Assembly: GCA_008015835.1 (NCBI GenBank)
Contig: SSGH01000010.1
Span: forward strand, 248,001-312,000
Reading direction: 5' to 3'
Origin: Lysobacter sp.
GTDB taxonomy: Bacteria > Pseudomonadota > Gammaproteobacteria > Xanthomonadales > Xanthomonadaceae
DNA length: 64,000 nt
This document shows, in pieces, positions 40,434 through 48,857 of this stretch. The notes under the pieces are model-generated. The model ran no database searches. It was not told the origin of the DNA and saw only the letters and a list, made by a program, of their open reading frames with translations. Every line of letters begins with the position of its first letter. Position 1 is the stretch's first letter. Both the position numbers and the translations under genes were made by a program.

Positions 40434-42016
40434 TCGCGGGTCAGACGCTTCAGCAGCGGCGTCGCGACGAACAGCAGGCCGCCGGCGGCGATACCGATCC
40501 ACATCATCTGCGTGAACACGTCGGTGTAGAGCGCCAGCGCGGCGGGCACGTCGTATTGGCCGGCGGCGTCGGGTTCGATCGTCGCCCAGGTGCCCAGTCG
40601 ACCGGCGATGATTTCGCCGAAGGCCGAGAACAGGAACCACGCGCCCATCATCAAGCCGACCGCGCGCGGAATCGACAAACGCGTCACCGCCGACAGACCG
40701 ACCGGCGACAGCACCATTTCGCCGACGACGAGCGCCGCGTACGCCAAGACCATCCACCACAAGCTGGCCTTGCCGCTCACGTCGGGATTCGAAGCGGCGT
40801 AGGCCAAGATGCCGAACGACAGGCCGCAGAACACCAGCGCCCACGCGAATTTCGCCGGGTAGCTGGGATTGAGGCCGGCCTTATCCAGCTTCGGCCACAG
40901 CCACGCGAACGGGAAGCTGAAGAGAATCACGAACAGCGCGCCGATCGCCGTGGTTTGGCCGGCGGTCCATTCGTAGCCGAAGGTGGTGCGATCCATGCCG
41001 ATCTCGGCCATCAGCACCCACGGGCCGTAGGTCTGTTCGTACAAACCCCAGAACAAGGCGCTGACGGTGATCAGCACCATCAGCATCACCATCCGGCCTT
41101 TTTCCGCTTTCGACAGCCCGGAGAACAGCAAGCGCACGAACCATACGTACAGCGCCGCGCCCATCACCACCGCGACCACTTCGGTCAACGTCACTTCATG
41201 GCCGCCCATCAATTTCGTCAACGGGCCGAAATCGATGCGCGTCTGCAGCACGCGCCAGACCACCACGGTCAGCAGCAAACCGCCGATGTAAATCAGCGCC
41301 TCGCGCGACAGGCCCGCGAGGGCCGGCGCTTTGAGCAGCGCGGGATCGCTGGGTTCGGCATGGCCTTTCAGATGTTTCTGGCCGAACACGAATTGGATCA
41401 GACCCAAAGCCATCATCACGCCGGCCAAGGCGAAGCCGTAGCCCCAACCGATCTTTTCGCCGATGTAGGCGACGATCAACGACGACAGGAACGCGCCGAC
41501 GTTGATGCCCATGTAGAAAATGGTGAAGCCCGAATCCCGGCGCGGGTCGTTTTCGCTGTACAAGCGTCCGACGATGGTGGAGATGTTCGGTTTCAGAAAG
41601 CCCACGCCGACGCCGATCAGCGCGAGGGAGAAATACATCACCTGGATGGCGACACCGTCGCGGACCGCGGTATCGGCCGAGGTGCCGGTCGCGGGAGCGC
41701 CGGTGTAGGCCATTCCCAACTGTCCCAGCACCAACAGCAAACCGCCGAACAGCACCGCTTTGCGCATGCCGAGGTAGCGGTCGGCCAACAGCCCGCCCAG
41801 TAGGGGCAGGGCGTAGGCCAAACCGGCGTAGGTGCCGAGCAGGATGGTGCCGTCGGCCTGGGCGAACAGATGGTGCTTCACCAGATACAGCAAGAGCAGC
41901 GCTTTCATGCCGTAGAAGGCGAAGCGCTCCCACATTTCGGTCAGGAAGCAGACGTACAGGCCCTTGGGGTGGCCCAGGAATTCGTCGTGAGCGGAGGCGG
42001 CGGCGGTGGTCGACAC
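40430..42016 (-). CDS. POT-family proton-coupled peptide transporter
   Basis: A 528-residue major facilitator of the POT/PTR family, importing di- and tripeptides with protons. The proton-coupling motif ExxERF is at about 27-32 (TEMWERFAFYG), and the PTR2 signature region GGLLADRYLGMRKAVLFGG and DSGFTIFYMGINVGAFLSSL are present. About 14 membrane segments are predicted, as in bacterial DtpA-type members. It is divergent from an S9 peptidase gene, a pairing that fits peptide scavenging. Confidence 0.95.
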   Translation of the reverse strand: MSTTAAASAHDEFLGHPKGLYVCFLTEMWERFAFYGMKALLLLYLVKHHLFAQADGTILLGTYAGLAYALPLLGGLLADRYLGMRKAVLFGGLLLVLGQLGMAYTGAPATGTSADTAVRDGVAIQVMYFSLALIGVGVGFLKPNISTIVGRLYSENDPRRDSGFTIFYMGINVGAFLSSLIVAYIGEKIGWGYGFALAGVMMALGLIQFVFGQKHLKGHAEPSDPALLKAPALAGLSREALIYIGGLLLTVVVWRVLQTRIDFGPLTKLMGGHEVTLTEVVAVVMGAALYVWFVRLLFSGLSKAEKGRMVMLMVLITVSALFWGLYEQTYGPWVLMAEIGMDRTTFGYEWTAGQTTAIGALFVILFSFPFAWLWPKLDKAGLNPSYPAKFAWALVFCGLSFGILAYAASNPDVSGKASLWWMVLAYAALVVGEMVLSPVGLSAVTRLSIPRAVGLMMGAWFLFSAFGEIIAGRLGTWATIEPDAAGQYDVPAALALYTDVFTQMMWIGIAAGGLLFVATPLLKRLTRE

Positions 42017-42177
42017 GGGCGGGTTCCCTGGGGATCAGCCGGCGAGTATAGCGGCGTCGCGCGCGAAGCCCGCCGCGTGCGCCTGGCCCCCGGCGAAGAC
42101 CCTCGTCCGGCCTGTACGCTCGCGCGCGCCGGGCCTACCATCCGCAGTTCGTCCTTTCGCTCCCGCCAGGAAGTCCC

Positions 42178-44259
42178 ATGACCCGTCATTCCCTTTGGCT
42201 CGCCCTCGCGCTGCTGCTGCCCGTCGCCGACGCGACCGCCGCGCGCGGTTTGGAGCCCCGCGACCTCGCGACGCTCGACCGTTACGGCGCGCCGACCCTT
42301 TCTGTGGGCGGGCGGTTTGTGGCGTTCACCAAGCGCACGGTCGATTTCGACGCCAACAAATCCTCGACCGCGCTTTGGATCGAGAATCTGATGGCGCGCG
42401 ACGCCGCGCCGCCGAAGCGGCTCACGCCCGAGGGTTGGAACGTCAACTCGCCCGCGTTCTCGCCCGACGGCAACACGGTGTACTTTCTGAGCGCCAAATC
42501 CGGCAGCCAGCAGTTGTACGCGATCCCGACCGCGGGGGGCGCGCCGAAGCAATTGACCGATCTGCCCTTGGATGTCGGCGCGTTCAAACTCTCGCCCGAC
42601 GGGAAGCGCGTCGCCCTGGGATTGGAAACCTTCGTCGATTGCGCCGCCGATCTCGCTTGCACGAAGAAGAAACTCGACGCCGCCGGCGCGCGCAAAAGCA
42701 GCGGCGTGCTGTACGACAAGATTTTCGTGCGGCATTGGGATACGTGGGCGGACGGCCGGCTCAACCGTCTGTTCGTGACCGCGCTGCCGCAGGGTAAGGC
42801 GAAGGCGACGAAAACAGCGACGCTGGTCGGCGCCGACGTGATCGGCGACGTGCCGTCCAAACCATTCGGCGATCTCAGCGAAATCGCATGGTCGCCCGAC
42901 GGCGCCTCGCTGGCGCTGTCGGCGCGGTTGTCGGATCGCACCGAACCCACCAGCACCAACTTCGATCTGTATCTCGTCGCTGCCGACGGCAGCGGCCGCG
43001 CGCAGAACCTCACAGCCGCGAATAAGGCTTGGGACACCGGCCCGGTGTTCTCCGCCGACGGCAAGACGCTCTACTACCGCGCGATGAAGCGTCCCGGTTT
43101 CGAGGCGGACCGTTTCGCGCTGATGGCGATGGACCTCGCGAGCGGTACGACCCGCGAGATCGCGCCGAAATGGGACGCGTCGGCCGACGGCATCGCGCTG
43201 TCCGCCGACGGCGGCGCGATCTATACCACCGCGCAGGAACTCGGCCGCCATCCGCTGTTCGCGGTGTCCGTGGCGAACGGTGAAGTGACGTCGATCGTGA
43301 AAGACGGCTCGGTGTCGGCGTTCGATCTGGTCGGCGACCGTCTCGTCTACGCCAACAACACGCTGAAGACCGGCGACACGCTGTTCGTCGCCGACGCCAA
43401 CGGTGCGAACTCACGCGCGATCACGCCCACCGCGGGCGAGATTCTGAAAGACGTGCGCTTCGGCGATTACGAGCAATTCAATTTCCGCGGCTGGAACGAC
43501 GAAACCGTGTACGGCTACGTGGTCAAACCGTGGAATTACGAAGCCGGGAAACAATATCCGGTGGCGTTCCTGATCCACGGCGGCCCGCAGGGCAGCTTCG
43601 GCGACGGCTGGAGTTACCGCTGGAACCCGCAAACTTACGCGGGGCAAGGCTACGCCGTGGTGATGATCGATTTCCACGGCTCCACCGGCTACGGCCAGGC
43701 ATTCACCGATAGCATCAGCCAGCATTGGGGCGACCGTCCGCTGGAGGATCTGCGCAAGGGCTGGGCGGCGGCGTTGAAGAAGTACGAGTTCCTCGACGGC
43801 GGTCGTGCCTGCGCGCTCGGCGCCAGCTACGGCGGCTACATGGTCAATTGGATCGCCGGCAATTGGTTCGACAACCAGGGCGAATCGCCGTGGAAGTGCC
43901 TGGTCAGCCACAACGGCGTGTTCGATACGCGCTCGATGGGTCTGGTCACCGAAGAGCTTTGGTTCACCGAATGGGACTTCGGCGGCACCGTCTACGACAA
44001 GCCGGAGAACTACGAGCGCTTCAACCCGTCGCGCCATATCGGCAAATGGAAAGTGCCGATGCTGATCGTCGGCGGTCAGAACGACTTCCGCGTGCCGCTG
44101 GATCAAAGTCTTTCGGCGTTCACCGCGCTGCAGCGTCGCGGCGTCGACTCGCAGTTCCTGTATTTCCCCGACGAAAACCATTGGGTGCTGAAGCCGCAGA
44201 ACAGCGTGCTGTGGCACGACACGGTTCATGCTTGGATGAAGAAACACTTGGGACAGTAA
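42178..44259 (+). CDS. Secreted S9-family (prolyl oligopeptidase-like) peptidase
   Basis: The 693-residue protein has a signal peptide (about 1-22, ending TAA-RGL), a beta-propeller made of WD-like repeats (about 40-420, with recurring LSPDGKRVA / FSADGKTLYY blades) and a C-terminal alpha/beta hydrolase. The catalytic triad is about S550 in GASYGG, D636 in GQNDFRVP and H668 in DENHW. It is of the acylaminoacyl-peptidase/dipeptidyl-peptidase type (S9C). ATG 42178 has AGGA a few bases upstream. Divergent from the peptide transporter gene. Confidence 0.93.
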   Translation: MTRHSLWLALALLLPVADATAARGLEPRDLATLDRYGAPTLSVGGRFVAFTKRTVDFDANKSSTALWIENLMARDAAPPKRLTPEGWNVNSPAFSPDGNTVYFLSAKSGSQQLYAIPTAGGAPKQLTDLPLDVGAFKLSPDGKRVALGLETFVDCAADLACTKKKLDAAGARKSSGVLYDKIFVRHWDTWADGRLNRLFVTALPQGKAKATKTATLVGADVIGDVPSKPFGDLSEIAWSPDGASLALSARLSDRTEPTSTNFDLYLVAADGSGRAQNLTAANKAWDTGPVFSADGKTLYYRAMKRPGFEADRFALMAMDLASGTTREIAPKWDASADGIALSADGGAIYTTAQELGRHPLFAVSVANGEVTSIVKDGSVSAFDLVGDRLVYANNTLKTGDTLFVADANGANSRAITPTAGEILKDVRFGDYEQFNFRGWNDETVYGYVVKPWNYEAGKQYPVAFLIHGGPQGSFGDGWSYRWNPQTYAGQGYAVVMIDFHGSTGYGQAFTDSISQHWGDRPLEDLRKGWAAALKKYEFLDGGRACALGASYGGYMVNWIAGNWFDNQGESPWKCLVSHNGVFDTRSMGLVTEELWFTEWDFGGTVYDKPENYERFNPSRHIGKWKVPMLIVGGQNDFRVPLDQSLSAFTALQRRGVDSQFLYFPDENHWVLKPQNSVLWHDTVHAWMKKHLGQ

Positions 44260-44339
44260 GCCGAGCGCACGTCGCCGCGACGCGATGCGTCGCGGCGCGT
44301 TTCGACGAATCGTGCGACATGCGGCGAGATTTAAGGAAG

Positions 44340-44372
44340 GTCTGAACGACGCCATTCTGGCGTGATTCAGAC
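44340..44372. terminator. Hairpin between convergent genes
   Basis: A 15-bp stem with two mismatches (GTCTGAACGACGCCA and its near complement) and loop TTC, 80 bases after the S9 peptidase stop. No T-tract follows; it may be a terminator or a dispersed repeat. Confidence 0.45.
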
Positions 44373-44490
44373 GTCGCGGACGCAGGCCAAGCCTGAGCCC
44401 GCTCCCGCCGGATCAATCACTGGGGCGATCGATCCGCGAGCGCACCATCCATGGCGCGCGGAACCCCCGAATTGTTCAGAGGTTCCCTAA

Positions 44491-44518
44491 CGGGCGACGC
44501 AGGAAACCGCGTCGCCCG
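44491..44518 (-). terminator. Hairpin after the M19 peptidase gene
   Basis: A perfect 10-bp stem, CGGGCGACGC paired with GCGTCGCCCG, loop 8, lying 40 bases past the M19 gene stop. A smaller GGAACC/GGTTCC pair (44460-44486) follows on the same side. No T-tract. Confidence 0.45.
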
Positions 44519-44558
44519 TCGCGTTGGAGCTCAGGCCCCATCGCGCCGAAGCATCGCG

Positions 44559-46673
44559 TCAGAACACCGCGACCTCGTTAATCCGCACGTAACCCGGCTG
44601 CGTCGCCGAACCGCGCCGTCCCAGGATGCGCAAACGCGTGGTCGTCGTTTGCGCGAACGGATGCGCGTTGGTGAGGTTGGCGTTGTTATTCACGGTCGCG
44701 ACCGTTTGCCAGAAGCCGCTTTGCGGCGGGCCGATCCAGACCTGCACATCGTAATCCTGCACCGCGAAGCTGCCGGTCGTGGTGACCACCGCGCGCGAGA
44801 TGGCGACCGGCCATGCCCACTCCAGTTGCACCCACTGCGGCATCGAGACGCCCCAGTCGTTGGCCCAACTGGTTTGGCCGCCCAACGCGCTGCTGGCGTT
44901 GCCGTCGTTGACGCGCCACGGTGCGTAGCAATCGGGCGAGGTCTGCGGCGGCCCGCTGCAGTAGGTGCTCGACGCCGTGGCGGTCGCGAGCGGGGCGACG
45001 TTGACCGCGGGATTGCCGGCGATCTGTCGGCTGCGTTCCCAGATTTGCAGATAGATTTCCGCCGAATTTTTTTCCAGCGGCTGCATGTACTGCGGCGGCA
45101 CGCCGACGCGCTTGAGATCGGCGATGTACTCCGGCAGCAGACCGACATGGCCGAGCCCTTTCTTGTGCAGTTCGCCTAAGCCGCCGTTGCCGCCGAGTTG
45201 GCTGTAGTCCTGCGTGCAGCCCACCGGCAGATAGACCGGGTCGGACAGCAACCCGTTGTTGAACCGCGTCATCACGCCCTTGGTTTGCGGAGTGAAACCG
45301 TTGAGATCGGCGCCGAAGCCGACGTTCAAGCCCTTGTCCACCGCGTAGATCAACGATTGCGCGAACGAGCGAACGCTGCCCGGGCAACTGTTGCTCACAT
45401 AGGGCGCGGCCATCGGCGGGCGAACGTAGGCGTGCGCCGCTTCCGGGCCCGTGCGCAGGCCGATCATGCCGCCGGTCGAGACGATCATGTCGATCTCGTC
45501 GGCGCGCAAATACTTTTCGTTTTTATGATCGTCGCTCACCGTGTCCCACATGTGCGTATGCGAGTAGGTCAACGGATAGTTCGATCGCGCGACCGCGAGT
45601 TGATAGGTCTCGCGGAACGCTTTTCGCGAGAGGTGCGATACGTCCAAGATCATGCCGCGGTCCATCATCGCGCCGACCAGCGCGCGGCCGTCCGCGGTCA
45701 AGCCATGGTCGTTCAGATACCGGTCGCCGTCGCATTTGGGCAGGAAGAACGGCGGCCCGCCGAGCTGAATGCCGCCGTTCGCATCGCGGCACACGATGTC
45801 GTCGATCTGCGTGTTGATGTTGCCGCCGGTCAGCAGTTCCGCCAGCGAGGCGGCGGTGCGGAGATTGTCGATCGGCGCAGCGCCGGCGAAACGATTATTC
45901 GCGTGATGCACCAACTGCAGAGAGCGAATTCCGAGCGCGTGCAATTCGTCGAGCTGCTGGATGTAGTCGCCGGTCGGGAACAGCTTGGTCACTTCGGCCG
46001 TCAGCACCAGCGCGAGTTTGCCCTGATCGATCAGCGCCCGCGCCTGCGCCGGCGTTTCGGCGACGCCCACCCATGCGCTGTTGCGGGCGGCGTAGTCGCG
46101 CACGAACTGCGCCTGCCGTTTGATCGAGGCCATTTCGTCGCAGCCGTAGCGGCGACGCAGCGGCGGCGTGGCGCTGCACAAGAATTCGGATTCGGCCAAC
46201 GACACGCCCATGATCTTCAGGCCGTTGTCGCGCGCGCGCTGCATATGGCCTTGCCACATTTGCTGATGCGCGATGGCGTCCCACTTCGGCCAATCCTCGA
46301 AATGCTCCTTCGGGCAAGTGCCGGGAATCGGAATCCACCAAAAATACCGGCAGCGCCGCTTGTCGTAACCGCGACGACGGTTCCAGTGCCAACCGGTGTC
46401 CGCGCCCAGCGCTTCGGAAACGCCGGGAAAAATCGTCGCCGCATGGCTGCCGTTGCCGATCTGGAAATTGATGTTGCCGTCGCAGCGCTCGAGCGCGTCC
46501 TGCAGCGGCCCCTCGGTGCGCCCCCAGAACCAACTGCCACCGAAGGCGTGTTCGCCCATCAGATGCGAATGGAGGTCGACGTAACCTTCGACCACCGCCG
46601 ACGCCGGCGGGGCGAAGGCGAACGAGGCCGCGATGCCGCATGCGATCGCGGCGCGTTTCGGAACGTTGAGCAT
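44559..46673 (-). CDS. Secreted M19-family dipeptidase-like protein with C-terminal discoidin-like domain
   Basis: A 704-residue exported protein: signal peptide about 1-26 (FAFAPPASA-VVE), then a TIM-barrel metal site opening with DLHSH (about 33-37). Further conserved pieces are LVHHANN, GMILDVSHLSRKAF and YSHTHM, in the arrangement of renal-dipeptidase-like M19 enzymes. From about residue 575 to the end is a jelly-roll-like region (YAPWRVNDGNASSALGG, WVQLEWAWPVAISRAVV, RLRILGRRG) matching the F5/8 type C pattern, which usually binds glycans. Start ATG 46673 has GGGGAGA upstream. Several cysteines suggest disulfides. Substrate uncertain. Confidence 0.85.
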   Translation of the reverse strand: MLNVPKRAAIACGIAASFAFAPPASAVVEGYVDLHSHLMGEHAFGGSWFWGRTEGPLQDALERCDGNINFQIGNGSHAATIFPGVSEALGADTGWHWNRRRGYDKRRCRYFWWIPIPGTCPKEHFEDWPKWDAIAHQQMWQGHMQRARDNGLKIMGVSLAESEFLCSATPPLRRRYGCDEMASIKRQAQFVRDYAARNSAWVGVAETPAQARALIDQGKLALVLTAEVTKLFPTGDYIQQLDELHALGIRSLQLVHHANNRFAGAAPIDNLRTAASLAELLTGGNINTQIDDIVCRDANGGIQLGGPPFFLPKCDGDRYLNDHGLTADGRALVGAMMDRGMILDVSHLSRKAFRETYQLAVARSNYPLTYSHTHMWDTVSDDHKNEKYLRADEIDMIVSTGGMIGLRTGPEAAHAYVRPPMAAPYVSNSCPGSVRSFAQSLIYAVDKGLNVGFGADLNGFTPQTKGVMTRFNNGLLSDPVYLPVGCTQDYSQLGGNGGLGELHKKGLGHVGLLPEYIADLKRVGVPPQYMQPLEKNSAEIYLQIWERSRQIAGNPAVNVAPLATATASSTYCSGPPQTSPDCYAPWRVNDGNASSALGGQTSWANDWGVSMPQWVQLEWAWPVAISRAVVTTTGSFAVQDYDVQVWIGPPQSGFWQTVATVNNNANLTNAHPFAQTTTTRLRILGRRGSATQPGYVRINEVAVF

Positions 46674-46725
46674 GAGACGTCTCCCCGCGCGGCGGACGGC
46701 AGCGCGACGATGGAGGAATAGTGGG

Positions 46726-47481
46726 TTAGCGCGCGTCGTGCGTGGTCGATCCGGCGATCGCGGCCGTGGCATCCGAAATCGGCGCCAGCACCGCGCCTTT
46801 GGGCGCCTGTCCGGGCGGCATCTCGGTTTCGGTCGTCGCCATCGCGCGCACGTCGAGCGTTTTCAGATGCAGGCCGCGGGTCATCCGTCCGTTCGCGTCG
46901 CCGAGGTAGAGCACGCCGCGCTCGGCGTCCAGCGCCAAGCCGTGAATGGTTTCGGCATCGCCGAGCGTCAGTAGCGGTTCGCTGCGTTCTTCCCCGGTGG
47001 CTTGGTTCAAGCGATTCAGATACACGACCGGGCCGTCCACCGCGTAATAGACGAGCTCGTCGTCGGTAGAGACGTCGATCGCGTACGGGGCATCGAACGA
47101 AGCGAGCAGCGTGCGCGGCTCGCCGCCGGCCAGCGCCAGTTTCTGCACGCGCTCGCCGCTCGCGTCGGTCCACATCAATTCCTGGGTTTCGCCGTCGAAA
47201 GCGACGCCGTAAGGAATGCCGAGGGAATCGATCACCGTCTCGACGGCGCCGCCGGCGGCGGGGCAGCGGCGGACGACGCCGGCTTCGGCATCGGCCCAAT
47301 ACAGTTCGGCGTCCGGCGATGGCGAGGTGCGCGAGCTTTCGACGTAAACGCCGGACTGCAGCTCCAGCGCCAGCGTTTCGGATGCGACGCGCGTCTCCGC
47401 GTCGCGGGGGTAGAGCGCCGCCGCCGACAGCGCAGCCAGCGCGAGCGCGGCCACCGGCCATGCCTTGGACATCACGTTCAT
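46726..47481 (-). CDS. Exported YWTD/NHL-like beta-propeller protein
   Basis: A 251-residue protein with a hydrophobic N terminus (about 8-24) acting as signal or anchor. It then has several repeats of the LDL-receptor YWTD type: AELYWADAEAGVVRR, LMWTDASGERVQKLAL, VYYAVDGPVVYLNRL, VLYLGDANGRMTRG, spaced about 43-50 residues. That is enough for a partial or small propeller. A Met/Pro-rich low-complexity tail follows. ATG 47481 has GGAG 9 bases upstream. It lies between an AraC gene (upstream) and the M19 gene (downstream, 52 bases). Function unknown. Confidence 0.7.
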   Translation of the reverse strand: MNVMSKAWPVAALALAALSAAALYPRDAETRVASETLALELQSGVYVESSRTSPSPDAELYWADAEAGVVRRCPAAGGAVETVIDSLGIPYGVAFDGETQELMWTDASGERVQKLALAGGEPRTLLASFDAPYAIDVSTDDELVYYAVDGPVVYLNRLNQATGEERSEPLLTLGDAETIHGLALDAERGVLYLGDANGRMTRGLHLKTLDVRAMATTETEMPPGQAPKGAVLAPISDATAAIAGSTTHDAR

Positions 47482-47582
47482 CGCGGTCTCCTTTCGATGG
47501 CGCGCGGAGCGTCGCGAGCGATGCCGCATCGGGCCGCGTGCGCGCATCGATTGTCGACGCGCGCTGGGGAGAATCGCTTGAA

Positions 47583-48353
47583 TCAGATCGCTGAACTCGC
47601 GGCCCGCCGCGGCGCGCAAAGCATTCGGATGTTCGACGGCATGGTGCCGCAGATGCGATGGAAGCTGCGGCTCAGATGCGCGCAGTCGGAGAACCCGGCG
47701 TTGTGCGCGGCCTCGGTGATGCTGTCGCCGTGCTCGAGTCGATCGAACACGTAGACCAAACGCCGCCACAGCACGTAATTGCGCACGGGTAACCCGGTGT
47801 TTTCGCGGAACACGTTCGCGAAGCGGCTGGGCGATAGATGCACCATGCGCGCGAGTCGCGTGTAATTCAGGCTTTCCAGCGGGTCGGCGTCGATGATGCG
47901 GATCGCTTGGCCGATGCGCGCATCGCTCGGTTCGATGTCGAGCAAGCCGGGCAGCGTGTGTTCGTACCAGCGATAAGCGAGGCCGCGAATGCGCTCGCGG
48001 TCGGTGTCCGGCGTGCGCAATAACGCGCGCAGCGCGGTCAGGATGCCCTCGTCGGGCGGAATCGGTATTCCGCCGCGTCGTCGCCATTCGCGGTACGCCA
48101 CCGGATTGGTGTCGACATAGAGGTAAGCCAGCATGCGATCGTAGGACGCGATGCGATGGGTCTGCTGCGGCGCGACGCAGGCGAACGTGGCGTCGCAGCG
48201 TTCGATTCGACCGTCTTCGCGTTCGATCTCCAAGCCGAATACGCCGTCTAAGCCGACGGTCATTTGCAGGGCTTGATGCGCGTGCAGGCTGGACAGGTGC
48301 TCTTGCGCGAAGGCGAGCGCAAGATTCCGATACACGTGGATCCGTAACGTCAT
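47583..48353 (-). CDS. AraC-family transcriptional regulator
   Basis: The 256-residue product has an N-terminal cupin-like sensing region (about 1-135: HAHQALQMTVGLDGVFGLEIE) and a C-terminal two-HTH AraC domain at about 150-250 (LSPSRFANVFRENTGLPVRNYVLWRRL, then AHNAGFSDCAHLSRSFHRICGTMPSNIR). It is soluble, unlike the membrane AraC at 9986. It precedes the YWTD and M19 genes on the same strand by 101 bases and may regulate them; the effector is unknown. ATG 48353 begins MTLRIHVYRNLAL. Confidence 0.88.
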   Translation of the reverse strand: MTLRIHVYRNLALAFAQEHLSSLHAHQALQMTVGLDGVFGLEIEREDGRIERCDATFACVAPQQTHRIASYDRMLAYLYVDTNPVAYREWRRRGGIPIPPDEGILTALRALLRTPDTDRERIRGLAYRWYEHTLPGLLDIEPSDARIGQAIRIIDADPLESLNYTRLARMVHLSPSRFANVFRENTGLPVRNYVLWRRLVYVFDRLEHGDSITEAAHNAGFSDCAHLSRSFHRICGTMPSNIRMLCAPRRAASSAI

Positions 48354-48644
48354 GGCGGCGCCTCTTCCGTTTCGCTGGTCGTGGACGACGACGCATGCGA
48401 TGGGCGCACATCGCAACGTTCTCGCGTCGTGGCGCATTCGACTCCTTGCGCCGTTGCCGCGCATGTGCCGGTGGTCATCCGACGTCGATTACTGCCCGGC
48501 CGCCGTGTCCGCGCCTCGATCCGTCGTCGCGCTCGCACGTTCGCCAGAGGCTGCAAGCATGCGAGATCGCCCGATACGTGACCGGTGCGCGACAGCGGGC
48601 ACCCGTCGCATCGCTCCGCGCTCAGCGAGAGTCTGCGTTCGGGT

Positions 48645-48857
48645 TCAGCAGCAGCGCGACGCGCCGCGCCCGTAGCGGGCGCGCATCCGTTCCTCGAAGA
48701 ATGCTTCCCGCGTCATCGGCGTCGTCTGCGGATGCATGCGGCGCATATGCGCGAGGTAGGTCTCATAGTCGGGCACGCCGACGATCAGCCGTGCCGTCTG
48801 CACGACCAGCGCCCAAACGGCGCGCGGACGCTCAGCGAACCGCATCGAGCGCGACAT
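48645..48857 (-). CDS. YbdD/YjiX-family small protein
   Basis: A 70-residue protein with the family core VGVPDYETYLAHMRRMHPQTTPMTREAFF (quoted here as VGVPDYETYLAHMRR and following), the short conserved partner of CstA/BtsT peptide or pyruvate transporters. The start overlaps the end of the cstA gene by 26 bases. Its molecular role is poorly known; the pairing itself is conserved in many proteobacteria. Confidence 0.88.
   Translation of the reverse strand: MSRSMRFAERPRAVWALVVQTARLIVGVPDYETYLAHMRRMHPQTTPMTREAFFEERMRARYGRGASRCC

Noticed and set aside
40434-40844. N-terminal extension of the small membrane protein at 40140
   Set aside because: The open frame upstream lies antisense-like inside the POT transporter gene; the GTG at 40433 overlapping its stop is the sensible start.
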